Origin: G965215225 sp965215225
Lineage (GTDB): Bacteria; Pseudomonadota; Gammaproteobacteria; CBDBNL01; JAAOII01
NCBI GenBank assembly: GCA_965215225.1
Contig: OZ244039.1
Coordinates: 434,001 to 498,000, forward strand
DNA length: 64,000 nucleotides
Reading direction: 5' to 3'
Under the pieces are notes generated by a model. It saw nothing but the letters and a program-made list of their open reading frames with translations. It ran no database searches and was not told where the DNA came from. Positions 47,001 through 54,004 of the stretch are shown piece after piece. Both the position numbers and the translations under genes were made by a program. Within the stretch, counting starts at the first letter, position 1. Each line of letters opens with the position of its first letter.

Positions 47001-49349
47001 TCAGGCCCTTCAGCTCTTTCAACCGACACAATAACAAGCGGTATCTATCCTGAACCTGTGGCGCCAATGATTACTCAAATTGGAGTTGGAAAAGATGAAA
47101 CTAGCGAGATAGTATTGACATGGGAATTTCCACCTGACACCCCTGATAGTAGTTCTCTATACGGAGTAACCACTCAATTTAATGAAGCACAAAAAGCTAT
47201 GACAGGAGAGGATTATGATAGAGATTTTTCTTTAGCGGTGGCTTTTACCGATCATTTTGCTGGTATAGGTGTTAACTTTACTGAACCGAATGCCGATTCT
47301 ACTAGTTATACATTTGTGTATAATGACATCCTGACTGACCTTGAACGGCAAGGGGCAACAACAGCGAATTTTCTGAGGGGTAGAGTTTATGCTTTTATTG
47401 TAAATGCTATTTATACTGGTGGTGGCATAGGAACTGGTGTTACTGCTCAAGAGTGGGGCTTTTATCCAGATGAACCTGTGGGTGTTACTCTTTTCGCTAT
47501 GGATGTAATCCCTAATGAGGATGGTTTTACTATAGAATTTGAAGCAGTCGATGCTACAAATATAGCTGATAATCGTTTTGTAAATACGCTTGGATATAGA
47601 GTTTCTGGTTATACTATAAAGGCTTGTGATACAATTGATACAACAGCATGTAACAATATGACTACGGGTCTTCCTGGTGGCAATCCTTTTACGGCTACCA
47701 TTGACGACCTTGATCCTGGTAGGTATGAGATTACAATAGTAACTAATTATGAAGGGAAATCTAGGAATGATAGTCCTATGAAGAGTCCCAAAAGGTCTTC
47801 TGCACCAGTATCTTTCGGCACGCATACGATAGGTACAGATACAGATTTGGATGGCCGTGTAGATGTAAGTGATGTGGATGACGATGGCGATGGGCTGATA
47901 GAAATAGCCACAGAAGAGCAATTAGATGCGATACGTCATCAGCTGGATGGCAGCGGCTATAAGTCCTCAGCGAGTGCAGATCTTAACCAAGATGGCTGTG
48001 GTGGTGGCCAAGATGCTGATGGCATGGATATCACTACTTGTTCCGGCTATGAGCTAGTAGCTAACATAACCTTAACTGAAGACTGGACACCTGTGGGCAC
48101 TGGTATGTCGCCTGATGGAAATGTAGAAAATCCTTTTACTGCTATATTTGAAGGCAATGGTCATAGCATCAAAGGGTTAGAAATAGATTCTTCTTTGGCA
48201 CATGTTGGCTTCTTTGGTACTTTAATGGGAGCAGAAGTGAGGAATCTACATATTGAGTTTGGTGATATTGTCTCTTCTGCCCCACTAAGGGATGGGTTCC
48301 CGTCAATAGGTGCTGTTGCTGGACGTATGTCTCATGGATCTAGGTTGGTCTATGTATTTGTCAATGGTTCTTTGCTAGCACCTTTTACTGATGGGCCTCT
48401 TTTAGACACTGATGCACCTCATGTAGGTGGTTTGGTTGGTTTGGTTGGTATTAAGGGTGATAGTGGCTCTACTTCCCATCAAAATAATCGGATTATTGGT
48501 TCGGCTGCTGTTGTTAATAGGATGCGCACTTTCCGATTTGGCGGTGGGCTAATAGGCGACGCTGCCCACAATGATGGAGTGACTATAACAAATCTTATCA
48601 CAGCTTCCTATGCCCATATTGGTGCTTTATGTGGTATCGCCCTGCCTGATACTGATACAGATTCGGGGTGGGGTGTAGCAACACAAGAAGCATGTGGTAT
48701 TGACACGCCCCTGAGGGCTGATACCGGCGATTTGTTTCTGGGTGGTCTAGCAACCAGGGCGACGATAAATCTTATTAACTCTTATGCGATAGTTGGCTTT
48801 TTAGTAACAAATCTGGAGAGCGTAGGAGGTGCTATCCTGGCAGAGGAGACTAGTAATGCTGATGGAATGCTTGTAAATAATAGTTATGGGAGAGTTGCGT
48901 TTTCTGCTGGAAGTGCCGGTGCCACCACGCTGGGGACTCTTCAGTATTCGAAATTTCCGAGTGTAATATCGCGATTTAATGGTGCTGATCCTATGGATAC
49001 TGGAAACTCTGAATCTCTTGGTTTTGAGCCTAGTACTGAAGGATGGATTGATGGAACTTCTGGAATCTATGATCTTGATGCTAGTGGTGGTCTACCGGAT
49101 ACCGATGCTAGTGATGGTTCGGCGGATCTACTAAATATCTATTGTGATACCTCCAGGGATGGTTTCATTGATTCTACTGAAGCTGTAGAAGGTAATCTTC
49201 TTTGGGATTTTGGTGAATCCAGCTTTGACACGCCGGCAGCGCCGGCAGATAATGATTATCCCGCGATTAACTGCTTGCCTATCAGTGTTGATGATCAAAG
49301 GGCATTAAGGCGCATTTTTGGTCTTTATGCTAACATAGGTCTTAATTAA
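38055..49349 (+). CDS. Giant modular surface lipoprotein 2
   Basis: 3764 residues, a paralogue of the 25897 gene. Lipobox LFAC (Cys about 45) is followed by a poly-Gly linker. Fn3-like units and TSP3-type Asp repeats (DNCDFTWNPSQANNDGD and others) follow, then the C-terminal module from about residue 3270 (DVDDDGDGLIEIATEEQLD) and the terminal motif LLWDFGESS...DYPAINC. Compared with copy 1 it lacks a segment near residue 200 (about 150 residues) and one of the duplicated 369-residue blocks, but has extra Fn3-like units further on. Equal total length therefore hides module gain and loss. A short C-terminal extension (RRIFGLYANIGLN) is unique to this copy. Probably secreted to the outer membrane surface; function unknown. 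Confidence 0.85.
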   Translation: MLKLFSISPKDYTCKNYTCTIFFIRFLRLGSFLGVLLSALFLFACAGGGGGSGSGTTIRIDVDVPPAREFVIIQPAERSVVLNWTNPDVEPPEAIYRFTIEYEAVAGLSEAALNASISDQLAGRLDSRNEAVLIQMALAGRDSRILDWDNDDLLVEDVRNPTAGDNCLHVANPSQADADEDGVGDACDLVNSSLSFVPSADEVRITWRNPLQPVDARGSLIANWILSVAGPSSETIVLSPDSANAEGLSFAYDGNSTYIYNASGAAGPGNTLTFSLSYSYMNVTGMEKTVDLSDTTNFASHVPFPYSGMVVLGANLDGDHLADTEDPDADNDGILNAVDAPHEMQSALIDVVEVAYGGDESELGKYKGGAASSHRLTGLATGSYYTFVVRAHIRTYANEELANILGYYGKDMELGGDIYDAEADRSVVVAASVGEDGEQEPTYIGANNDNDELADVLDVDDDNDLLTDALEPTGCVLNSDCDRDGQTDGEEYYELDDEGELVLGSDGEAERIQSEFTYINSTGMNVTNNCLVVLDCDGDMVNDDMDVFVFDRTEWADSDGDEVGDNSDNCRFVANPNQEDSESVGGESVGDGRGDACEGDNRYRGSSDQLDLTLIPNADSLMLSWKNIASGSNASYKIRGLSLGWEIWNWDTSGEGAPLGLNASGSASIYDANAEYAIDEESNYELLESAIASFDSAFRWYSREDRAYRFNLTFGYGPADGAVVESRTVYGWSDYVWLWLNTDGDEYSDFRDLDDDNDDLLDTNTTEQLTNEDSVSCSLLADCDGDGTDDINDAFPTDPAEQADTDRDGIGDNADNFDGPGLDTDGDGVGDSADSCVLSPLNGADGLAEHTDDSDGDGVSAVCDSRLSEVNQIWFTPRDGGVLISWQNDEADTTESFRISYNVEEGTAATTVTLPDTSNLEYGSLADNSHYLVEGLTNGVTYYFQVSLTLADGTNRILGFQNASDFRAIYSVMIGPNADNDHLADDVDDDDDNDRLADTHEKEQLTNEDGMSCSLLADCDGDGYLDEDDDLPTVSTENEDTDGDGTGDNADDFVDNPLEATDTDHDGIGDNIDNCDFTWNPSQANNDGDSEGDLCDGDDENIGDADTTDEGRNRIASRSQTVEVNETLILSEVVLTWTNPSEIYLPFASPQPLENQSLTEVRVEVTLADGTAVTEDNHPRLNITTGFVNGSGVLNLVEGEDNLALASGVMNEYRVDGLRNGTSYSFKVVGVYEYEVAEYLSDRQPAGDVVLGVVELRTPASAIRPAVEDFEVLSGEDGITISWTNPAKVPARFTLTALRVTACRLVNSNSDCRASPGIVELSPDPALPLDITLGAVNRFVVDNASIDRAYLYDIVVNATYEDDDGQKEYVFTAEKRGAIYPATIPAPTNLASADGRGTFELSWMDVDTSDSADSYVPFTRIGEELSGYNFAVHKGEDDSGEVVFSEVYEDWASLGQMLSSAEFPLATADDRDVEAGGLFYYVRMHAVYSTGQVSDSVNVKAALWPEPQPVSAINIAGGDRVFFDLDWDNPTNLQKFVDIGEGIDRFLFEACSALNDPDTCVQTEDLMVMDDERDTVAAHPAEYDFVRRSSALLYGTDYYINITVVYTTGQQSSTVFSSTASLNVPIAAPVADLEAQSGEDSIRLSWTNPNVPTGLEITGFTVTPCKYDTFAASQPTNAHEINCASDSGTLTDLPALSTAAEASISISLDGTNGLVRSHLYDFTVIVNYRRTDASGETPASAPMTTPSAAAIYPTDAPSVESIAGISRFGDFELRVAPPSSTTEFDRIGKGVSGYRIAIENITTADGSTGGIADERTYTRDFTVDQMGALHPTGNNYRLSYSDLSGDGLPAKYSEGSLFEVNVSVLYDTNQESAAVSGTNNKLSIGPKLVAPVASAPFGNDNITVSWTHDPLPDQLEPLYAVNYYVGLDLDTSSGCEIFDSDAVIPLSNCDRQVIGGLDSTVMGPITFPVSVSSATSQQGDDLIRGELYTVDLVARYATRLPTGVAQVYHSTRDRGQKSGIYPTSLGVQNIAATSRTTGVRISWEFTLPTASDAFKRASGYELEDFRLSFDNIDDPSSHSGEGSLLSGLPPPFIGRPFELNPFFNFGFGRTEELYKFRVTVSYKVNSDVTPLETSIIRSEEVFGGRYPNSAGTPRVQNLMASRDADNDLIDVEWDVPDLSGIGNNFISQLGYRVKDYTVQYCSGTDCTSIERITDTEIQLDTTDGLPRATLFTNIRVWANYEGKDNNATETTPVDRESSNYVNYEAPDDAPLFLNPADDELPSIATLSLDGTTKGQAIVNWTNPDFGIFADAGQQVNFTFELCPGNLNERTEDCLFLGEIGDRDANSISGMEDSETFTLPVVIVSAGEYKVGITLGYSTGQESVSDLSSQVTLRPADNPAPTAVTAPFGNDNIVVSWERPSNVPQGRSITDYEVDFMCIAGQTCSGTYRVTGIPNTTTTTTVGVETTLGAGDGLVRGQAYDVQVRALYSPAGSPAATSTPAVTSGIYPTPVGIQNLQATSESEATSSSAKTVELSWNQFMDSSGSSAFRTASGYGLDSLTLMVDSDDDTSYSSTAVDFNLLGNEEGYTFTVPSTAQLYKFRVVANYGVGPGKTPLETAYGNSSTGEVLGGVYPSSANTAKVRNLDASRGGDVENDFIDVTWDAPDSSDIGSNFMTQLGYRVSNYTVRYCTMAPNKDSKDNVINPGDGCKLADEVTHTGASNYAIKLTDSILPRAMRFTNIIVQANYVGKTNPSADLTPRASANYTDYDATVAPLLYLNPTNAPSPSNPTIGPVPGEDRVWVSWMNPGFTDFAAIEQQVNVTYELCKEGEITCLLLDEVGNRPAQSLVSLTLENRSFSFPTGFTPGDYKVRVTFGYSTGQTSAPALSATAVSLAYSSNLPPILMSAPFGNDAIKVTWAEPSEPQPEGVLITGYEVDFICVSGQMGCSANYTKRGLLPTDTTTTVDDSNLVRGQAYGVRVRANYISGPSALSTDTITSGIYPEPVAPMITQIGVGKDETSEIVLTWEFPPDTPDSSSLYGVTTQFNEAQKAMTGEDYDRDFSLAVAFTDHFAGIGVNFTEPNADSTSYTFVYNDILTDLERQGATTANFLRGRVYAFIVNAIYTGGGIGTGVTAQEWGFYPDEPVGVTLFAMDVIPNEDGFTIEFEAVDATNIADNRFVNTLGYRVSGYTIKACDTIDTTACNNMTTGLPGGNPFTATIDDLDPGRYEITIVTNYEGKSRNDSPMKSPKRSSAPVSFGTHTIGTDTDLDGRVDVSDVDDDGDGLIEIATEEQLDAIRHQLDGSGYKSSASADLNQDGCGGGQDADGMDITTCSGYELVANITLTEDWTPVGTGMSPDGNVENPFTAIFEGNGHSIKGLEIDSSLAHVGFFGTLMGAEVRNLHIEFGDIVSSAPLRDGFPSIGAVAGRMSHGSRLVYVFVNGSLLAPFTDGPLLDTDAPHVGGLVGLVGIKGDSGSTSHQNNRIIGSAAVVNRMRTFRFGGGLIGDAAHNDGVTITNLITASYAHIGALCGIALPDTDTDSGWGVATQEACGIDTPLRADTGDLFLGGLATRATINLINSYAIVGFLVTNLESVGGAILAEETSNADGMLVNNSYGRVAFSAGSAGATTLGTLQYSKFPSVISRFNGADPMDTGNSESLGFEPSTEGWIDGTSGIYDLDASGGLPDTDASDGSADLLNIYCDTSRDGFIDSTEAVEGNLLWDFGESSFDTPAAPADNDYPAINCLPISVDDQRALRRIFGLYANIGLN

Positions 49350-49389
49350 ATCAGACCTTAATAATTTTTGAGACAAATTCTAGCAAAGA

Positions 49390-49419
49390 TGCTATCAGGT
49401 CCGTTCGAACCTGATAGCA
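49390..49419 (+). terminator. Hairpin after giant gene 2
   Basis: TGCTATCAGGT pairs with ACCTGATAGCA (11 bp), followed by a weak TTGTTT run. It separates the giant gene from coxB. Copy 1 lacks 12 bases here, which shortens its stem. Confidence 0.55.
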
Positions 49420-49514
49420 TTGTTTCAATCTACTAGCCTATTAACTTCTTTCCATTTCTTTCCATTTAAGGTCACTCATCATCCATTCTGTCTATCTTTT
49501 TGTTTTGTTTGAGT

Positions 49515-49520
49515 TATAAT
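49515..49520 (+). promoter_or_regulatory. Putative -10 box of coxB, implying a near-leaderless mRNA
   Basis: TATAAT ends eight bases before the coxB ATG; no ribosome-binding site lies between. The same sequence is present before the coxB fragment at 37386. No clear -35. Confidence 0.45.
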
Positions 49521-49528
49521 AGCTCTCT

Positions 49529-50653
49529 ATGTTCAGATTTCGTTCCTATTTATTCTTAGGTCTGACACTTCCCTTTCTAGCCGCTTGTCAGCCTTATAAC
49601 ATGCCGCGCGGCGTTACTGGGATTAGCCAGCAGGTCTATGACTTGCATATGTTTGCCTTTTGGATATGTGTGGCAATAGGCCTGGTGGTTTTTGGTGTGA
49701 TCTTCTTTTCGGTATTCTTTCATCGCAAATCCCGTGGCTATCAGCCAGCAACTTTTTCGCATTCTACCAAGCTTGAGATAGTTTGGACTGTTATACCGAT
49801 TATTATTTTGATTGTGTTGATAGTGCCGGGCATAAGGGTCTTAATTGCCATGTCCGATAGTAGCGACTCAGAGCTGGATATAAAGATTACCGGCTATCAA
49901 TGGAAGTGGGAATATGAATATCTTGACAAGAATGTTGATTTTTTTAGCAATTTACAGACACCGCGCGCCCAGATCATTAATCAGCAAACAAAGGGAGAGG
50001 ATTATTTGCTTGAGGTGGATGAGCCTTTGGTCTTGCCGATTAATACCCGGGTGAGATTTCTTATCACGGCGGCCGATGTTCTCCATTCTTGGTGGGTGCC
50101 AGAACTAAGCGTAAAGAAGGATGCAGTGCCAGGTTTTATCAATGAGGCTTGGACTGAGATAGATCAAGAGGGGGTCTATCGCGGGCAATGCACCGAGCTA
50201 TGTGGTATAGATCATGGCTTCATGCCCATAGTGGTGCGGGCAGTAGATCAGGAGACCTTTGATAGCTGGCTGGAAGAGAGACAAGAGAAGAGCAAACAGG
50301 AAGAGACTCTGGCAGTTAAGACCGACTGGACTAAAGAAGAACTGCTCCAACGAGGAGAACAGGTCTATGCTATTAACTGCGCATCTTGCCATCAGCCTAA
50401 TGGTAAGGGTGTGCCACCTTCTTTTCCAGCTCTGGATGGTAGCCTAGTAGTCTTGGGCGAGACGGTTGAGCAGATAGATATTGTGCTAAATGGTCGTTCT
50501 GGCACGGCTATGGCTGCTTTTGGCAGTATTTTGAATGACAATGACATAGCTGCGGTGATTACCTATACCCGTAATAGTTGGAGCAACAAAGGAAAGCTGA
50601 GCGAAGATGTGATTTTCCCAGCTGACATCGGCAAGGAGAGGAGCGCTCAATGA
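49529..50653 (+). CDS. coxB: Cytochrome c oxidase subunit II with fused cytochrome c domain (caa3 type)
   Basis: A 374-residue subunit that receives electrons from cytochrome c and passes them through CuA to subunit I. Lipobox LAAC (Cys about 20) suggests lipid anchoring. Two membrane helices follow, then the CuA domain with VLHSWWVPEL and the ligand motif CTELCGIDHGFM. A C-terminal cytochrome c domain has heme motif CASCH (about residues 285-289) and a distal Met in the GTAMAAFG region. The first gene of the cox operon. An 80-codon 5' duplicate lies at 37386. Confidence 0.95.
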   Translation: MFRFRSYLFLGLTLPFLAACQPYNMPRGVTGISQQVYDLHMFAFWICVAIGLVVFGVIFFSVFFHRKSRGYQPATFSHSTKLEIVWTVIPIIILIVLIVPGIRVLIAMSDSSDSELDIKITGYQWKWEYEYLDKNVDFFSNLQTPRAQIINQQTKGEDYLLEVDEPLVLPINTRVRFLITAADVLHSWWVPELSVKKDAVPGFINEAWTEIDQEGVYRGQCTELCGIDHGFMPIVVRAVDQETFDSWLEERQEKSKQEETLAVKTDWTKEELLQRGEQVYAINCASCHQPNGKGVPPSFPALDGSLVVLGETVEQIDIVLNGRSGTAMAAFGSILNDNDIAAVITYTRNSWSNKGKLSEDVIFPADIGKERSAQ

Positions 50654-50709
50654 TCTGCCTGATCTGCTTATCTGACGGCTATCATGGCTCCGATTGAATT
50701 TATTTAGCT

Positions 50710-50715
50710 TATAAT
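50710..50715 (+). promoter_or_regulatory. Putative -10 box of coxA
   Basis: TATAAT ends seven bases before the coxA ATG, with no ribosome-binding site between, again suggesting a leaderless start. Confidence 0.45.
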
Positions 50716-50722
50716 TTAGTAT

Positions 50723-52297
50723 ATGGCAGAAGCAATTAGTTCAGAATATCACGCTGGTCCAGCTAAGGGCTTGGGTCGATGGCTCTTTACTACCAATCAT
50801 AAGGATATAGGCACTCTTTATCTGCTCTTTAGCCTGTTGATGCTATTTGTTGGCGGCGCCATGGCATTGGTGATTCGCGCCGAGCTCTTTCAACCTGGCT
50901 TACAGATAGTCTCACCTCACCTTTTCAATCAGATGGTAACCATGCATGGTTTGGCAATGGTGTTTTTGGTTATCATGCCTTCTTTTGTTGGTTTGGCAAA
51001 CTGGATGGTGCCGCTGATGATAGGAGCGCCGGACATGGCATTGCCGCGCTTAAATAATTGGAGCTTCTGGTTGTTGGTGGCTGGGGGAACGCTGCTTTGT
51101 TCTACCTTCTTGTTGGAGGGTGGTGCGCCTGCTACTGGCTGGACTTTTTATGCTCCCCTATCTTCTGAATATGCCACTCCGAGTGTCACCTTTCTCATTT
51201 TCGTTATTCATATTCTTGGCGCCTCTTCTATCATGGGCGCTTTGAACATTATTGCTACTATTCTTAATCTGCGGGCGCCTGGCATGACCTTGATGAAGAT
51301 GCCGCTCTTTGTTTGGACCTGGTTAATCACAGCCTATCTTCTCTTATTGGCTATGCCCGTTCTTGCAGGCGCAGTTACCATGCTGCTTACCGACATCCAT
51401 TTTGGCACTAGCTTCTTTAATGCAGCTGGCGGTGGCGATCCGGTTCTTTTCCAACATCTTTTTTGGTTTTTCGGTCATCCAGAAGTATACATAATGATCC
51501 TGCCGGCATTTGGGGTTATCTCTATGATCATTCCGGCATTTAGTCGCAAGAAGCTCTTTGGCTATACTTCAATGGTAGTGGCGACCCTTTCTATAGCCAT
51601 TCTTTCTCTTATAGTTTGGGGGCATCATATGTTCACTGTGGGTATGCCGCTAGTAGGTAATATTTTCTTTATGGTGGCGACTATGGTCATAGCTGTCCCA
51701 ACTGGTATCAAGGTTTTCAACTGGGTGGCAACTATGTTTCGCGGCGCGCTGACTTTTGAAACCCCAATGTTGTTTGCCATAGCTTTCGTCATTCTGTTTA
51801 GCATAGGAGGCTTCTCTGGTGTGATGATGGCAATCACTTCCGTTGATATTCAGTATCACGACACCTATTTTATCGTTGCACATTTTCACTATGTGCTTGT
51901 GCCCGGCGCACTTTTCGCCATCTATGCAGGGGTTTATTTTTGGCTTCCTAAATGGACTGGCCATATGTATAACGAAACCCTAGGCCAGATCCACTTCTGG
52001 TTATCGCTTATCTCAGTTAATTTGACCTTCTTTCCTATGCACTTTGTTGGTTTGGCTGGTATGCCGCGCCGCATACCAGATTATGCTTTGCAATTTAGCG
52101 ACTTCAATGCCATAGCAACCATAGGCGCTTTTGGTTTTGGCTTTAGCCAGCTGTTGTTTGCTTATGTTGTCATTCAGACTATATTTGTTGGTCGTAAAGC
52201 GACCACTCAGGTATGGGAGGGAGCTGAGGGGCTTGAATGGACTGTCCCATCTCCTGCTCCTTATCACACCTTTAGCCATCCTCCCGAAGTTAAATAG
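50723..52297 (+). CDS. coxA: Cytochrome c oxidase subunit I
   Basis: A 524-residue catalytic subunit with 12 predicted membrane helices that reduces oxygen at the heme a3-CuB site and pumps protons. Landmarks: NHKDIGTLY at the N-terminus, HPEVYIMILPAFG (CuB His and cross-linked Tyr), WGHHMFTVGMP (CuB histidines), and YHDTYFIVAHFHYVL (heme ligands). The D-channel entry region GAPDMALPRLNN is typical of A-type oxidases. Confidence 0.97.
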   Translation: MAEAISSEYHAGPAKGLGRWLFTTNHKDIGTLYLLFSLLMLFVGGAMALVIRAELFQPGLQIVSPHLFNQMVTMHGLAMVFLVIMPSFVGLANWMVPLMIGAPDMALPRLNNWSFWLLVAGGTLLCSTFLLEGGAPATGWTFYAPLSSEYATPSVTFLIFVIHILGASSIMGALNIIATILNLRAPGMTLMKMPLFVWTWLITAYLLLLAMPVLAGAVTMLLTDIHFGTSFFNAAGGGDPVLFQHLFWFFGHPEVYIMILPAFGVISMIIPAFSRKKLFGYTSMVVATLSIAILSLIVWGHHMFTVGMPLVGNIFFMVATMVIAVPTGIKVFNWVATMFRGALTFETPMLFAIAFVILFSIGGFSGVMMAITSVDIQYHDTYFIVAHFHYVLVPGALFAIYAGVYFWLPKWTGHMYNETLGQIHFWLSLISVNLTFFPMHFVGLAGMPRRIPDYALQFSDFNAIATIGAFGFGFSQLLFAYVVIQTIFVGRKATTQVWEGAEGLEWTVPSPAPYHTFSHPPEVK

Positions 52298-52306
52298 TCC
52301 TCTTAG

Positions 52307-52900
52307 ATGATAGATCCAGTCAAAAAACAGCCTATAGACTCTCGCTCTGATAAGGTGCGTAGAACCACTGGTAGATCCTTGCTTTTGGTTGCTGGTATGT
52401 TTGCCTTTGCTTTTGCTCTGGTGCCGCTCTATAATATCTTTTGCGAGGTCACAGGTTTGAATGGTAAGAGTTCTCGCTTGGTGACCCGTTCTTTTGAACA
52501 GATTGACGAGCCACAGATAGACGCCAGTCGCCAGCTCACCATCCAGTTTCTTGCTACCAGTAATAAGAATATGGCATGGAAGTTTTCTCCTAATCAGGCT
52601 GAGATGACGATTCATCCAGGTGAGATACATACCACCAGCTACCATGCTGAAAACCCTACCAACTACCCTATGAGAGCACAGGCAGTTCCCAGTGTATCAC
52701 CAGTTCAGGCTGCCTCCTATTTGAGAAAGATAGAGTGCTTCTGTTTTGAATCCCAGTTTTTAGCCGCCGGCGATTCGGTGGATATGCCAGTGCGCTTTTA
52801 TGTTCATCAGGCATTGCCAGCGGATATTAATACCATCACTCTTTCCTATACTATGTTTGACATTACTCGGGGGGAAGAAGTGAAGCTAAATCATAATTAG
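52307..52900 (+). CDS. Cytochrome c oxidase copper chaperone Cox11/CtaG
   Basis: A 197-residue membrane-anchored chaperone that inserts CuB into subunit I. One N-terminal helix (about 22-42) is followed by YNIFCEVTG and the conserved copper-binding motif ECFCFE (about residues 146-151). It lies ten bases after coxA and eight before coxC, the usual proteobacterial position. Confidence 0.95.
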   Translation: MIDPVKKQPIDSRSDKVRRTTGRSLLLVAGMFAFAFALVPLYNIFCEVTGLNGKSSRLVTRSFEQIDEPQIDASRQLTIQFLATSNKNMAWKFSPNQAEMTIHPGEIHTTSYHAENPTNYPMRAQAVPSVSPVQAASYLRKIECFCFESQFLAAGDSVDMPVRFYVHQALPADINTITLSYTMFDITRGEEVKLNHN

Positions 52901-52907
52901 AGATTAT

Positions 52908-53789
52908 ATGGCTGGCGACTATTATGTTCCGTCCCAGAGCAAGCTACCTATTCTTGCTTCTATAGCTCTGTTTGTTATGATTTTGGGGCTAGGGCATATG
53001 CTTAATGCCCTAAGCATCAATTTTTCCTATTGGTTTCCCGCTTTTTTCCTACTGGTCGGCTTGTTATTCTTGATTGGGATTATCTTCTATTGGTTTTTCA
53101 TAGTCGTTCGGGAGAGCCGTCAAGGATTGTATAGCGCTCAGATGGATCTCTCCTATCGCTGGTCTATGGGTTGGTTCATCTTTACCGAGGTGATGTTCTT
53201 CGCCGCCTTTTTCGGTGCTCTATTCTATGTTCGTAATCTTGCCGTTCCCTGGCTATCAAGCGAGGGGGACAAGAGTATGAATATCCTCCTATGGCCTGAA
53301 TTTATCGGCACCTGGCCGCTTTTTGACAATCCCGATGAGAATCTATTTCCCGGCCAGGATAATATCATCCCCGCCCTGCAAGTGCCATTGCTTAACACCA
53401 TTATCTTGATTAGCTCAAGCTTTACTGTTACCTGGGCCCACCATTCGTTGAAAGAGAATAATCGCACCGCCCTTAAATATTGGCTGATGACCACCATCCT
53501 ATTGGGAACAGTCTTTCTCTATTTTCAAGCAGTCGAGTATATTGAGGCCTATAGTGAGTTGGGGTTGAAATTAACTAGCGGTGTCTATGGTAGCACCTTC
53601 TTCTTATTGACCGGTTTTCACGGCGCCCATGTGACCCTAGGGACTGTCATGCTGTTCGTCATTTTGATGAGAGTATTGGCTGGGCACTTCACCCCACAGA
53701 AACACTTTGCCTTTGAGGCGGTTTCATGGTATTGGCATTTTGTTGATGTGGTATGGATAGGGCTGTTCCTCTTTGTCTATATTCTCTAA
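52908..53789 (+). CDS. coxC: Cytochrome c oxidase subunit III
   Basis: A 293-residue subunit with about seven membrane helices. Recognisable features: SMGWFIFTEVMFFAAFFGAL, TVTWAHHSL, GFHGAHVTLGT and the C-terminal AVSWYWHFVDVVWIGLF. It stabilises proton pumping by subunit I. Its 3' end overlaps the convergent small gene by four bases. Confidence 0.96.
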   Translation: MAGDYYVPSQSKLPILASIALFVMILGLGHMLNALSINFSYWFPAFFLLVGLLFLIGIIFYWFFIVVRESRQGLYSAQMDLSYRWSMGWFIFTEVMFFAAFFGALFYVRNLAVPWLSSEGDKSMNILLWPEFIGTWPLFDNPDENLFPGQDNIIPALQVPLLNTIILISSSFTVTWAHHSLKENNRTALKYWLMTTILLGTVFLYFQAVEYIEAYSELGLKLTSGVYGSTFFLLTGFHGAHVTLGTVMLFVILMRVLAGHFTPQKHFAFEAVSWYWHFVDVVWIGLFLFVYIL

Positions 53790-53989
53790 AAAGGAGGCTC
53801 TATGTTGAGGGCGCCAGAATAATAACCCCATAGGATCAACCCTATCAACAAGAAGGATAACCCAACCCGAACAAATAACATAGTAACCATCCGCTTTTTC
53901 TTCCCCCTGTCTTTCATCAAAAAGAAGAAACTAGACCAGAGAGCAAACAGCACCCCAATAAAACAGATTACCAGCAATATCTTAAACAT
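53786..53989 (-). CDS. DUF2909-type twin-transmembrane protein
   Basis: 67 residues with two membrane helices (about 1-24 and 37-58) joined by a basic loop (KDRGKKKR). Small proteins of this type are commonly found convergent between coxC and surf1 in gammaproteobacteria; their exact role in oxidase assembly is unknown. It overlaps the coxC end. Confidence 0.8.
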   Translation of the reverse strand: MFKILLVICFIGVLFALWSSFFFLMKDRGKKKRMVTMLFVRVGLSFLLIGLILWGYYSGALNIEPPF

Positions 53990-54004
53990 CAGCCCTTATT
54001 ATAA

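Noticed and set aside
25897..49349. Diversity-generating retroelement acting on the repeated surface proteins
   Set aside because: No reverse transcriptase or template/variable repeat pair is present in the window; divergence is spread over the genes.
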